Source: a virus. Taken from it: a stretch of DNA of 22,102 bases. The notes beneath the pieces are model-generated. The model saw nothing but the letters and a program-made list of their open reading frames with translations. It did not search any database and was not told the DNA's origin. The translations under genes and the position numbers were made by a program. Positions within the stretch are counted from its first letter, which is position 1, and every line of letters begins with the position of its first letter. The DNA is taken from the IMG/VR virus record IMGVR_UViG_3300028384_000455, positions 1 through 22,102 of that record. One strand, 5' to 3'. Of the stretch, positions 13,156 to 20,150 are shown one piece after another.

Positions 13156-13767
13156 ATGGCTACGTCAGGTTCACGTGACTTCACGCTTGATGTTGGAGAG
13201 ATTGTCGAAGAAGCCTTCGAGCGGTGCGGCATGGAAGTTCGCACTGGCTACGATGCGCGTACGGCTCGTCGTTCTTTGAACCTCATGTTTGCTGATTGGG
13301 CGAACCGCGGTGTTAATCTTTGGACAGTAAAAAGCGGAACAATCAACATGGTCTCAGGTCAGTCAGAGTATACTTTGACAGCCGATGTTGTAGATATCCT
13401 CGAAGTTGTTGTTCGTCGAGACGGCACTGATTTTCAAGTTGATAGGATCAGCCGTAGCGAGTATCAGAACATTCCGACAAAGACCACCACTGGTCGCCCG
13501 TCGCAACTGTACTTCAATCGTCAGACAGCACCTAAAGTAAATGTCTGGCCTGCTCCTGAAAACAGCACAGATGTGGTAAGGTATTATTATGTCCAGAGGA
13601 TAGAAGATGCCGATGCCGCTGTTAATGATGTTGACGCTCCTTTCCGTTTCCTACCTTGCATGGTTGCTGGTCTCGCATATTACATGTTCCAACGTGCAGC
13701 GGACGAGGACGAGGATCGCGTAGCACTGAAGCTTACTCCTAGTATTAGTTACATGAGAGTAACCTAA
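13156..13767 (+). CDS. Head-tail connector / adaptor protein (P22 gp4-like)
   Basis: 203 aa. Adaptor that docks under the portal ring in short-tailed phages. Recognisable blocks: EIVEEAFERCGMEVRTGYDA (about 15-34), RRSLNLMFADWANRGVNLWT, the ISRSEYQNIPTKTTTGRPSQ segment and WPAPEN. The C-terminus looks shortened: LAYYM (173-177) is followed directly by FQRAADEDEDRVALK. Family members I recall have about 20 more residues here (a K.AP....LK..YE.E-type helix). An in-frame deletion around 13684-13692 is suspected. The gene starts one base after the preceding stop and ends with a TAATG overlap. Confidence 0.7.
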   Translation: MATSGSRDFTLDVGEIVEEAFERCGMEVRTGYDARTARRSLNLMFADWANRGVNLWTVKSGTINMVSGQSEYTLTADVVDILEVVVRRDGTDFQVDRISRSEYQNIPTKTTTGRPSQLYFNRQTAPKVNVWPAPENSTDVVRYYYVQRIEDADAAVNDVDAPFRFLPCMVAGLAYYMFQRAADEDEDRVALKLTPSISYMRVT

Positions 13768-14057
13768 TGGCACGTTTTGCGGCAGGTAAGAAAGCTTATG
13801 GTATCTCGGATCGCTCCGGGTTTCGTTATCGCTTGAGAGAAATGAGGCGTGAATGGAATGGTGCGCTTGTCGGCCCGGACGAGTATGAACCCAAGCATCC
13901 GCAACTCACGCCGCCGCGGAACATTAATGACCCGCAGGCACTACGTGACCCACGTCCAGACACGCACGTTGATACATATTTTGGGTTCAAACCAGTGGGT
14001 GGTCTAAACTTAGAGGCAACGGCCAGTGTTGGTAAGGTAACGGTGACGACATCATGA
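13767..14057 (+). CDS. Small conserved connector-region protein
   Basis: 96 aa. The sequence MARFAAGKKAYGISDRSGFR, then RLREMRREWNGALVGPDEYE and HPQL.PP...DPQALRDPRPD, is a pattern I recognise from small structural or connector-region proteins of podoviruses and Mu-like phages. It is rich in Arg, Pro and Asp, with a beta-like C-terminus (GGLNLEATASVGKVTVTTS). It sits between the two adaptor genes with overlapping junctions on both sides, suggesting a fixed stoichiometric role at the neck. No enzymatic motif. Confidence 0.65.
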   Translation: MARFAAGKKAYGISDRSGFRYRLREMRREWNGALVGPDEYEPKHPQLTPPRNINDPQALRDPRPDTHVDTYFGFKPVGGLNLEATASVGKVTVTTS

Positions 14058-14701
14058 GTTTTACATACAGCGAACTAAAAGAAGCAATCAAGGATTACAC
14101 GGAAAACGAAGAGACCACCTTCGTTAGCAACTTGCCTGTGTTCATCCGCAACTGCGAAGAACGTATCCTGAAAAGTGTTCAACTGACATTTTTCCGGCGT
14201 AACGCTACAAGCTCGTTTTCATCCGGAAACCAGTATCTAGCTTTGCCGGACGACTATCTTTCATCGTTTTCTTTGTCAGTTACTAGCTCAAGCAACAAGT
14301 CTTTTTTGCAGCACAAGGATGTGAGTTTTATTGAAGACTACAACCCAAACTCCTCGACACAGGGTTTACCCAAATATTACGGTGAGTTCGACGAAGGAAA
14401 CCTTATTGTTGCTCCAACACCAGACGCATCGTATGCGGTTGAGCTTCATTACTTTTACCGACCCGCCAGCCTGACCGCTGGTGCGGATTCCGCCCAAACA
14501 TGGTTGAGTGACAACGCACCATTCGCTATGTTGTATGGGTCTTTGATTGAGGCTTACACCTTCATGAAGGGCGAACCGGATGTCATTCAAAACTATGATC
14601 AGAAGTTCGGTGAAGCACTTACTCGACTCAAAGATCTTGGTGAGGCCAAGCAGACCGGTGACGCATATAGCGGCGGTCTGGTACGTAGAGGTAAAACCTA
14701 A
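14054..14701 (+). CDS. Second adaptor-like connector protein
   Basis: 215 aa, ATGA overlap with the preceding gene. A helical N-terminus (SYTYSEL-like opening: FTYSELKEAIKDYTENEETT), NLPVFIRNCEERILKSVQL, then a beta section (LALPDDYLSSFSLSVTSSS), and a conserved-looking end (APFAMLYGSLIEAYTFMKGE, YDQKFGEALTRLKDLGEAKQ). This fits the phage adaptor/neck family that includes P22 tail accessory factor gp4. With the gene at 13156 it forms a pair of adaptor-type proteins, as in several podoviruses with stacked connector rings. Confidence 0.75.
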   Translation: MSFTYSELKEAIKDYTENEETTFVSNLPVFIRNCEERILKSVQLTFFRRNATSSFSSGNQYLALPDDYLSSFSLSVTSSSNKSFLQHKDVSFIEDYNPNSSTQGLPKYYGEFDEGNLIVAPTPDASYAVELHYFYRPASLTAGADSAQTWLSDNAPFAMLYGSLIEAYTFMKGEPDVIQNYDQKFGEALTRLKDLGEAKQTGDAYSGGLVRRGKT

Positions 14702-14994
14702 TGTTTGAAGTAGGCATAAACCTACCCAAGACCCCGATTGTATCGGTAACGACTACGGAGAACCGTGGTCACAAACCCGAAGAGATTGTTGAGCGGTGCT
14801 TAGACCGTATCATCGGAATCTCAGACCAGGCTCCCCCTGCTATTCGGGATCAAGCACATGCGTTCAAGAACGCTATTCGTCCGCTGCTCGTTCACTACAT
14901 GAAAGAAGCAGTTAACAGTGATCGAACAACCATGTATAATATCTTACGCGAAAACGGTCATGCCGAGGTCGCAGAACTTATTAGGAGAATGTGA
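14701..14994 (+). CDS. Conserved small phage protein
   Basis: 97 aa. Helical, with RGHKPEEIVERCLDRIIGIS, APPAIRDQAHAFKNAIRPLL, HYMKEAVNSDRTTMYNILRE and GHAEVAELIRRM. I recall this R-GH-PEE...APPAIRDQA...REAV.SDRT pattern as a widespread small protein in the connector/tail region of aquatic phages, with no known function. It has TAATG and TGATG overlaps at its two ends. It could be an assembly chaperone for neck components; that is inference from place only. Confidence 0.65.
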   Translation: MFEVGINLPKTPIVSVTTTENRGHKPEEIVERCLDRIIGISDQAPPAIRDQAHAFKNAIRPLLVHYMKEAVNSDRTTMYNILRENGHAEVAELIRRM

Positions 14995-15428
14995 TGACTA
15001 TTTCACAAGCGATGGCTACATCGTTCAAAACCGAGTTGCTAACTGGGACACACAACTTCTCTGCTTCTGGCGGTGACACTTTCAAGCTGTCCCTACACAC
15101 AAGCAGTGCAAGTCTTGACGCGGGCACTAGCGCATATGCAAGTAGTGGTATCGGCGAAATAACCGGAACTGGTTACAGCCCAGGCGGCGGCACACTGACA
15201 AATGTTGCACCGACTAGCTCGGGAACAACCGCGTTTACCGACTTTAACGATTTGACGTTTGCGTCTTCCACAATCACGGCTCGTGGTGCTTTGATTTACA
15301 ACAGCACCGACAGCAACAAAGCTGTTTGCGTGTTGGATTTTGGTTCCGATAAAACGTCCACCAACGGTGACTTCACAATTCAGTTCCCAACGGCTGACGC
15401 AAGTAACGCCATCATTCGCATCGCGTAG
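14994..15428 (+). CDS. Structural protein, beta-rich
   Basis: 144 aa from ATG 14994, which overlaps the preceding TGA and has TAGGAGA at 5 nt spacing; the GTG three bases earlier is less likely. MTISQAMATSFKTELLTGTH, then a Ser/Thr/Gly-rich beta region, EITGTGYSPGGGTLTNVAPT, and ITARGALIYNSTDSNKAVCV. This NSFK.ELL.G.HNF...TGTGY..GG..L.......ARGALIYN pattern is common among phage virion proteins, usually annotated as hypothetical. The strong ribosome site suggests high copy number. Probably a tail or head surface protein. Confidence 0.7.
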   Translation: MTISQAMATSFKTELLTGTHNFSASGGDTFKLSLHTSSASLDAGTSAYASSGIGEITGTGYSPGGGTLTNVAPTSSGTTAFTDFNDLTFASSTITARGALIYNSTDSNKAVCVLDFGSDKTSTNGDFTIQFPTADASNAIIRIA

Positions 15429-15436
15429 GTGACTAC

Positions 15437-16153
15437 ATGGTAGTTCCTGTCGTAAAAGACCGTGTAAAAGAGACCACTACCACGACAGGTACTGGAACGG
15501 TTACGCTTGCTGGTGCGGAAACTGGCTTTCAATCATTTGCTGCTATTGGTGACGGAAACAAGACTTACTACGTCATCACAGATGATGTTGATTTTGAGGT
15601 TGGGGTCGGCACGTACACGTCTTCTGGCACAACGCTATCTCGTGACAGTGTTTTAGAAAGCTCCAATGGGGGTAGTGCAGTTAACTGGGGTGCTGGCACA
15701 AAAACAGTCTTTTGTTCCCAGCCTGCCGAACGTGCTATCTACAAAGACGATAGCGGGGCGTTTGATGGCGACGGTCTTGTCACCAAAGACCTCCAGTTCC
15801 ACGGCACGGAAGAAAACTTGTTTTCTGTTAGTTCTGCTTCGGGGTCGCTTACTGTTCCCGATATTCAGTTGAATGCTAGGTACACTTTGACGGGGGCTAC
15901 AACCGTGACGCTTCCGACTACCGACGACCTGATTACGGGGTCCATTCGGGCAGTAACGATTATCGCTGTTCAGGATGCTACTGGTGGTCGGACGTTCACG
16001 TTGGCAGCACCGAGCGGTTATAGTATAGTGTATAACAACTCTTCGACGCAGCCTGCTGTAAACTCGTCGGCTAATAAGACGACCATTTACACGGCTTTGC
16101 TGATTAAGGGTGACACTAATATTTACGTAAGCTTATCTTTCTACGAGGCATAA
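15437..16153 (+). CDS. Tail/fibre-region structural protein
   Basis: 238 aa. The N-terminal half carries VVPVVKDRVKETTTTTGTGT, LAGAETGFQSFAAIGDGNKT, YYVITDDVDFEVGVGTYTSS and TLSRDSVLESSNGGSAVNW. This module occurs at the base of many phage fibre or surface proteins (recalled). The C-terminal half is a beta domain (TLTGATTVTLPTTDDLITG, RTFTLAAPSGYSIVYNNSS). It is preceded by AGGTGA. Two bases separate it from the next gene. Most likely a structural protein that anchors downstream fibre components. Confidence 0.65.
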   Translation: MVVPVVKDRVKETTTTTGTGTVTLAGAETGFQSFAAIGDGNKTYYVITDDVDFEVGVGTYTSSGTTLSRDSVLESSNGGSAVNWGAGTKTVFCSQPAERAIYKDDSGAFDGDGLVTKDLQFHGTEENLFSVSSASGSLTVPDIQLNARYTLTGATTVTLPTTDDLITGSIRAVTIIAVQDATGGRTFTLAAPSGYSIVYNNSSTQPAVNSSANKTTIYTALLIKGDTNIYVSLSFYEA

Positions 16154-16154
16154 G

Positions 16155-16481
16155 ATGACAGTCCGGTATGAAAATATCCATCTCCATGCGAAGGTAGGTC
16201 AAGCTGCGTCTGCACAGTTTCGTCAGTGGCTTGATCAAAACAATATCACATACGTCAACTTAGACTACACTGATCCGTTGGATGACCTACGCGCTCTTTC
16301 TACATGGTATGAGGACGATAATGGCGACCCTGTTATCTTCACCAACTCCCCGGTCCTGACATATGACCGTGTGGTTTGGGAATCCGACGACGGTTCTGAT
16401 AAATACATCAAGCCGTGGTACGCAACTCAAAGTAGCGATCTTCCCTCTGATTTCACCACGCTTGCTGAACAGGTAAGCTAA
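16155..16481 (+). CDS. Unknown small protein upstream of Gly-rich fibre
   Basis: 108 aa. Mixed alpha/beta: HAKVGQAASAQFRQWLDQNN (helix), ITYVNLDYTDPLDDLRALST, then DPVIFTNSPVLTYDRVVWES and a C-terminal SDLPSDFTTLAEQVS. The beta-alpha-beta order loosely suggests a thioredoxin-like fold, but no active-site Cys exists (there is no Cys at all). The SPVL-YD-V-W-DD....LPSDF pattern seems familiar from other phage tail regions. The stop overlaps the start of the fibre gene, so the two are probably coupled. It could be a fibre chaperone or connector, by position only. Confidence 0.55.
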   Translation: MTVRYENIHLHAKVGQAASAQFRQWLDQNNITYVNLDYTDPLDDLRALSTWYEDDNGDPVIFTNSPVLTYDRVVWESDDGSDKYIKPWYATQSSDLPSDFTTLAEQVS

Positions 16482-17962
16482 TGCCCTCCGTCGGTACCGC
16501 AACACGGTATGACCCGCTATACCCTGGCGGCAGTGAGACGTTTAACTCAAGTGGTACCTTCAACCTTCCCCCGGGTGTGCACAAGGTAACTGTAAACGCT
16601 ACGGGCGGTACAGGTACACCGGGCAATGGCGGAAATCCAGGTAACCAAGGTGCGACTGGTAATGCCGGTACAGCAGGTAACGCTGGGGCCGCTGGGGCCG
16701 CTGGAAACGCAGGCAACCCCGGAAACCCAGGTAACAACGGTGCTGCCGGGAATGGCGGTGGTGGCGGTAATGGCAATGCTGGTGCAACTGGTAATGCTGG
16801 TGCAACTGGTAATGGCGGCGGTGGTGGCGGTGGCGGTGCTGGCGGTCAGGGAAACACTGGTATTGGCGGTTTTTTCTGCAGCAAGAACGGTATTACCAAC
16901 ACCCCCATTGCCGGAAATACTATCGCAAACGGTAACCCCGGCAATGCCGGTGGTGGTGTTGCTGGCCCGGCTAATGGCGGTGCTCGAGGTAATGCCGAAA
17001 ACACCGGGTTTAATAGAACACCCAATGCGGGAGGTGCTGGTAATGCTGGTAGCACTGGGGCAAATGGCAACGCGGGTGCTGCGGGTAACGCTAATTCTGG
17101 TTCGTCGGGTAATCCCGGAACGTCTGGGGCGAACGGTAATGCTGGTAATGCTGGAACGGGGGCAACTGCTGGTGGCTCGGGTAACCCCGGAACTGCCGGA
17201 AACCAAGGAGCTTCTGGCAACTCGGGGAATGCTGGTACTGACGGGAATGCTGGTGTCGATACAACCTTTGGTAATTTCGTAACGGCTTCTGGTGGTGCTG
17301 CTGGGACAGGAGGTGCTGCTGGGACGGGCGGGACAGGAGGTGCTGGTGGCACGGCTAATGCTGGCACTGACGGTAACCCCGGTAATAATGGTCCTGCTGG
17401 TGCTAGGGGCAATGCTGGTAACGCTGGCAATCCAGGCTCTGCTGGCAATCCAGGCTCTGCCGGTAACGGAGGCGCAAGGGGTAACGGTGGTGCTGGGGGC
17501 GGCGGCGGTAACGGCGGAGCGTCTGGTCAAAACCTTGGACCAACAGGAAGTACTGGTTCGCCCGATGGTAATGGTGGTCCGTTTGGCAATGCTGGCAACG
17601 GTGGTTTTGGCAACTCTAGTCGTAATGGTAGAGCCGGTGGCCGTGGTGGTCGAGGCGTATCTGGAAACAGCGGCAGTTCCGGTAACCCTGGTTCGTCAGG
17701 TAACACTGGAGCAAACGGTAATAATGGTAGTGGAGCTAATGCAGGCGGCTCTGGTAATCCAGGTGCAGCAGGCAATGCAGGATCAAGCGGGAACGCAAAC
17801 CCTGGTTCTGCCGGAAGCAGCGGCAACGCAGGAGCTTCCGGTAATGCAGGAAGTGCTGGCAGTAACGCATCAAATCTTGTAACAATTAACACAGCCCAAC
17901 AAGCTGTAGCGGTGACTGTTGGGTCTGGCGGTGGTGTTACAGTAAACTGGACGAGGCAATGA
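16481..17962 (+). CDS. Gly-X-Y repeat fibre / polyglycine-type adhesin
   Basis: 493 aa. Residues 1-42 form a beta cap (GGSETFNSSGTFNLPPGVHK, VTVNATGG) like the start of phage Gly-rich tip proteins. Residues about 43-460 are Gly in every third place over long stretches (GNA, GNP, GAA, GNG). Loops that break the register occur near 129-150 (FFCSKNGITNTPIAGN), 171-184, 258-272 (DTTFGNFVTAS) and 350-392 (Arg/Phe-rich). A beta C-cap follows (AVAVTVGSGGGVTVNWTRQ). Twelve Asn-Pro-Gly motifs are present. The chain could fold as a collagen triple helix or as a polyglycine-II bundle like the phage S16 gp38 tip. Expected role is receptor binding. Internal 18-bp duplications suggest growth by slippage. 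Confidence 0.75.
   Translation: MPSVGTATRYDPLYPGGSETFNSSGTFNLPPGVHKVTVNATGGTGTPGNGGNPGNQGATGNAGTAGNAGAAGAAGNAGNPGNPGNNGAAGNGGGGGNGNAGATGNAGATGNGGGGGGGGAGGQGNTGIGGFFCSKNGITNTPIAGNTIANGNPGNAGGGVAGPANGGARGNAENTGFNRTPNAGGAGNAGSTGANGNAGAAGNANSGSSGNPGTSGANGNAGNAGTGATAGGSGNPGTAGNQGASGNSGNAGTDGNAGVDTTFGNFVTASGGAAGTGGAAGTGGTGGAGGTANAGTDGNPGNNGPAGARGNAGNAGNPGSAGNPGSAGNGGARGNGGAGGGGGNGGASGQNLGPTGSTGSPDGNGGPFGNAGNGGFGNSSRNGRAGGRGGRGVSGNSGSSGNPGSSGNTGANGNNGSGANAGGSGNPGAAGNAGSSGNANPGSAGSSGNAGASGNAGSAGSNASNLVTINTAQQAVAVTVGSGGGVTVNWTRQ
16775..16810 (+). repeat. Perfect 18-bp tandem duplication in fibre gene
   Basis: AATGCTGGTGCAACTGGT occurs at 16775-16792 and again at 16793-16810 with no mismatch. It is in frame and adds six residues (NAGATG), two Gly-X-Y triplets. 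Perfect third-position identity indicates a recent slippage event. Confidence 0.9.
17423..17458 (+). repeat. Second perfect 18-bp tandem duplication in fibre gene
   Basis: GCTGGCAATCCAGGCTCT occurs at 17423-17440 and 17441-17458 without mismatch. It duplicates an AGNPGS unit and so doubles an Asn-Pro-Gly motif. As with the first duplication, synonymous sites are identical, pointing to recent origin. Confidence 0.9.
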
Positions 17963-18648
17963 TATTTCGTAGAGACCCGAAGATAACCTTCACAACATAT
18001 CCTCACTTAAAAGACGTTATTCCCGACCCTGTCCCCGCAAGGACAGTAATGCCGGAATGGTTCAAAAGGTTGAAGCCGTTTGTAAACGGCAGCCCGAAAG
18101 ATAAGACGATAAAACGGTGTCCCCCATTCATTGATATCCTGCAAACGGGATGGTTGATTGGTGCTCCCGCTGATATTTACATTAATATTACCAATAATGG
18201 TGCGGACGTTGAGTGGACCACAGAGTTTTCTGAAACTGTGTTTGAAGAGCACAGCCATGCTCAAATAGTTGGTCACTCACAGATACCCAAGCCTCCGCTA
18301 AAGTTTATTAACTACTGGCAGATAACCACTCCTCCAGGCTGGTCGTGCATGTTTGTGCCCCCTGTAAACCGTGACCTCGAATACTTCGAAGCTATTTCAG
18401 GCATCGTGGATACTGATAAATATTTTGAATACATCAACTTCCCTGGCTTCCTAATACCGACAGAAGGCAGTATAATGATCCCACGTGGAGAGCCTATTGT
18501 TCAGGTAATTCCGTTCAAGCGCGGTTTCAGCAAGAAAGCAGAAATCCGTGCAATGAATCAAAAGGAACTAGACAAGTTGGATTTCACACGCCGTCAACGC
18601 GGCAGCAAAAACAGCTTATATCGAGACACTATGTGGGTGAAAAAATGA
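17959..18648 (+). CDS. Unknown protein, DUF6065-like family (copy 2)
   Basis: 229 aa, ATGA overlap with the fibre gene. Paralog of the protein at 5263-6012: TIKRCPPF (50-57), NYWQITTPPGWSCMFVPPV (118-136) and IPRGEPIVQVIPF (174-186) align in order with that copy. The N-terminus MIFRRDPKITF matches MIFSRKKKPKLIF. The segment VMPEWFKRLKPF precedes the CP motif. No signal peptide. Predicted mainly beta. Lying between a fibre and an oxygenase, it may take part in fibre assembly or modification, while copy 1 lies between lysis-like and head genes. Function is unknown. Confidence 0.65.
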   Translation: MIFRRDPKITFTTYPHLKDVIPDPVPARTVMPEWFKRLKPFVNGSPKDKTIKRCPPFIDILQTGWLIGAPADIYINITNNGADVEWTTEFSETVFEEHSHAQIVGHSQIPKPPLKFINYWQITTPPGWSCMFVPPVNRDLEYFEAISGIVDTDKYFEYINFPGFLIPTEGSIMIPRGEPIVQVIPFKRGFSKKAEIRAMNQKELDKLDFTRRQRGSKNSLYRDTMWVKK

Positions 18649-18902
18649 CAGAGTACCGTGTTATAGATTTTGATGATGCAACCGATGATTACATGGTTGT
18701 TTACACTCATGACGGAGAGCAAGCTCGTATTATTGTTCCCGCTGTCATTGAAGACGACGGAGAAACTGTTGACGTTGTAGCCTCAAAAGACGCTATTCAA
18801 AAAGCAATCCGAGAAGCAATAACGCCAGTAACTAGGACCGTAAAACGTTTTGGTAGAGACTTGGTTGCGGTTGTTGCGTCGGATGCACTCAATGCTGATT
18901 AA
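18645..18902 (+). CDS. Small acidic protein of unknown function
   Basis: 85 aa from ATG 18645, in an ATGA overlap with the preceding TGA; the in-frame GTG at 18633 is rejected because it lies inside that gene. The first half is acidic and beta-like (MTEYRVIDFDDATDDYMVVY, ARIIVPAVIEDDGETVDVV) and the second half is an amphipathic helix (ASKDAIQKAIREAITPVTRT). I do not recognise the family. The next start lies 11 nt inside its 3' end, so the cassette is tightly coupled. Confidence 0.6.
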   Translation: MTEYRVIDFDDATDDYMVVYTHDGEQARIIVPAVIEDDGETVDVVASKDAIQKAIREAITPVTRTVKRFGRDLVAVVASDALNAD

Positions 18903-19587
18903 CAACAACCTAAAATTCAAGAAGCACAAACTATATCTAAACGAAGTAGCGTTTAGTTTAGTGGTTGTGGATGAGCACAACGCTTATCTAGAGCGTCAGA
19001 AGACAACAGATATGATGAAGGGGACGGGTCAAATCCACCCTGATCGCCCTTATCTTATCAAGTCCTATGACAGTAACTTCATTGCTAAAGGTGCTAATGA
19101 ACTTGAGTGGGATTTAGACGACAGACACACTGAGCAAGATATCGAAGGTTTCATGGAATACATGAAGTCCGAGTATGGGTGGGCGAACCCAAAGTTTCGT
19201 AGATTCGGGAATGTATTGAAGCTTGATACACACGGTAAAGATTTCGATATAGCAGAATATAGAGAGTTCCCGTTCCAAAAGTGGTCTTTTAGAAACGAGC
19301 ACTCGAAACTCAGCTTGCCTATTGGTGCGAAGATGTATTGCTTCATTACAAGCGGCGGTCCGAAAGGCGATTGGGTCAAAGAGTTCAGAGAACTACCCGC
19401 TCACGGGACTGTTACGCTAGAGCCTAAAAGCGACAACACGCTGTATACAATCACGGAAAATGTAGTGACCTCGAATAGTAACGTTATCGCAGCCGATACA
19501 CCTACTCATATAACTTCAGACACCGTCATCACCAACCATAACGATGTCGGTCTCCGTATTGTGCGCGTCTGGAAGCCTGACTCTTGA
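18892..19587 (+). CDS. Unknown cassette protein, 231 aa
   Basis: Start chosen at ATG 18892, as the upstream in-frame GTG at 18850 lies within the previous gene. The ribosome site is weak, consistent with coupling. The N-terminal region is basic (MLINNNLKFKKHKLYLNEVAF). The middle is mixed, with many aromatic residues (SEYGWANPKFRRFGNVLKL, REFPFQKWSFRNEHSK). The C-terminal 70 residues are beta-like (LPAHGTVTLEPKSDNTLYTI...VGLRIVRVWKP) and could be a small cupin-type or jelly-roll domain, though no metal-binding motif is convincing. I recognise no family. It directly precedes the oxygenase with a 4-nt overlap. Confidence 0.6.
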   Translation: MLINNNLKFKKHKLYLNEVAFSLVVVDEHNAYLERQKTTDMMKGTGQIHPDRPYLIKSYDSNFIAKGANELEWDLDDRHTEQDIEGFMEYMKSEYGWANPKFRRFGNVLKLDTHGKDFDIAEYREFPFQKWSFRNEHSKLSLPIGAKMYCFITSGGPKGDWVKEFRELPAHGTVTLEPKSDNTLYTITENVVTSNSNVIAADTPTHITSDTVITNHNDVGLRIVRVWKPDS

Positions 19588-20144
19588 TACCAGTTGATCC
19601 TTTATTTTGGGCTTGGGAAAAAGAACTCTCAAGTGAAACGTGCGATTACATAATCTCGCTTGCTCAAGACATTACACCTGAGAAAGGGGTTGTAGGAGGT
19701 AAAGAGAGTGGAGGCTATCTGGTGGAGGATACACGTGATTCAAATGTTCGCTGGATAGATGATAACTTTATACGCAACGCTATCAGCGGTTTTGGGCATC
19801 AGGCTAATAGTTCTGCTTGGAACATGCATATCGACTCTATCTCGTCAGTTCAGTTCACAGAGTACACCAAAGAGCAGCATTACGATTGGCACATGGATAC
19901 GTCTGAGCTAGGCCCTGATATGCGTAAGGTTAGTGTAATCGTTCAGCTTACCAATCCGGACGAGTATGAGGGAGGAGACTTCCAGTTTCGTCACCACGGA
20001 GGCCGAGTCGAAGATGTTCCAGTCCTTCGTAAGCGCGGCACTGTTATAGTTTTTCCGTCTTGGCTTGAGCATAGAGTCACCCCTGTAACTAAAGGTAAAA
20101 GGCAAACACTGGTTGCTTGGATGTCCGGCTCCGCTCTGGTATAA
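19584..20144 (+). CDS. 2OG-Fe(II) dioxygenase, prolyl-4-hydroxylase-like
   Basis: 186 aa. Non-haem iron dioxygenase using 2-oxoglutarate and O2 to hydroxylate a substrate. The catalytic facial triad is visible: H103 and D105 (HYDWHMDTS), and H163 (SWLEHRVTPV), with R173 (GKRQTLVAW) as the 2OG carboxylate anchor. The VSVIVQLTNPDEYEGGDFQF stretch and RGTVIVFPSW complete the P4Hc/PKHD double-stranded beta-helix pattern. The rare TTG start (19584) overlaps the preceding TGA and has GGAAG eight bases upstream. The substrate is unknown. Phages of marine bacteria often carry such enzymes. Here the nearby fibre offers 12 X-Pro-Gly sites, the collagen P4H target form. Confidence 0.9.
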   Translation: MIPVDPLFWAWEKELSSETCDYIISLAQDITPEKGVVGGKESGGYLVEDTRDSNVRWIDDNFIRNAISGFGHQANSSAWNMHIDSISSVQFTEYTKEQHYDWHMDTSELGPDMRKVSVIVQLTNPDEYEGGDFQFRHHGGRVEDVPVLRKRGTVIVFPSWLEHRVTPVTKGKRQTLVAWMSGSALV

Positions 20145-20145
20145 T
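20117..20145 (+). promoter_or_regulatory. Candidate sigma70 promoter with extended -10
   Basis: TTGGAT (20117-20122) and a perfect TATAAT (20140-20145) are separated by 17 bp, with TG at 20137-20138 giving an extended -10. It overlaps the end of the oxygenase gene. The predicted transcription start (about 20152) coincides with the ATG at 20151, which would give a leaderless mRNA. The -35 and spacing equal those of the candidate at 98-126. Confidence 0.5.
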
Positions 20146-20150
20146 CGAGC

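Noticed and set aside
16155-16481. Glutaredoxin/thioredoxin enzyme
   Set aside because: The beta-alpha-beta order is suggestive, but there is no Cys residue, so no redox function can be claimed.
16453-17530. Long reverse-strand ORFs opposite the Gly-rich fibre
   Set aside because: They are mirror effects of GGN/AAY/GCN codons, which give Pro, Ala, Ser and Thr in antisense. No ribosome sites, and all other genes run on the + strand.
16626-17882. Second-frame ORFs within the fibre gene (long Val/Leu/Met-rich frames)
   Set aside because: They come from reading the same Gly-X-Y repeats out of frame. Composition is repetitive and there is no independent start signal.
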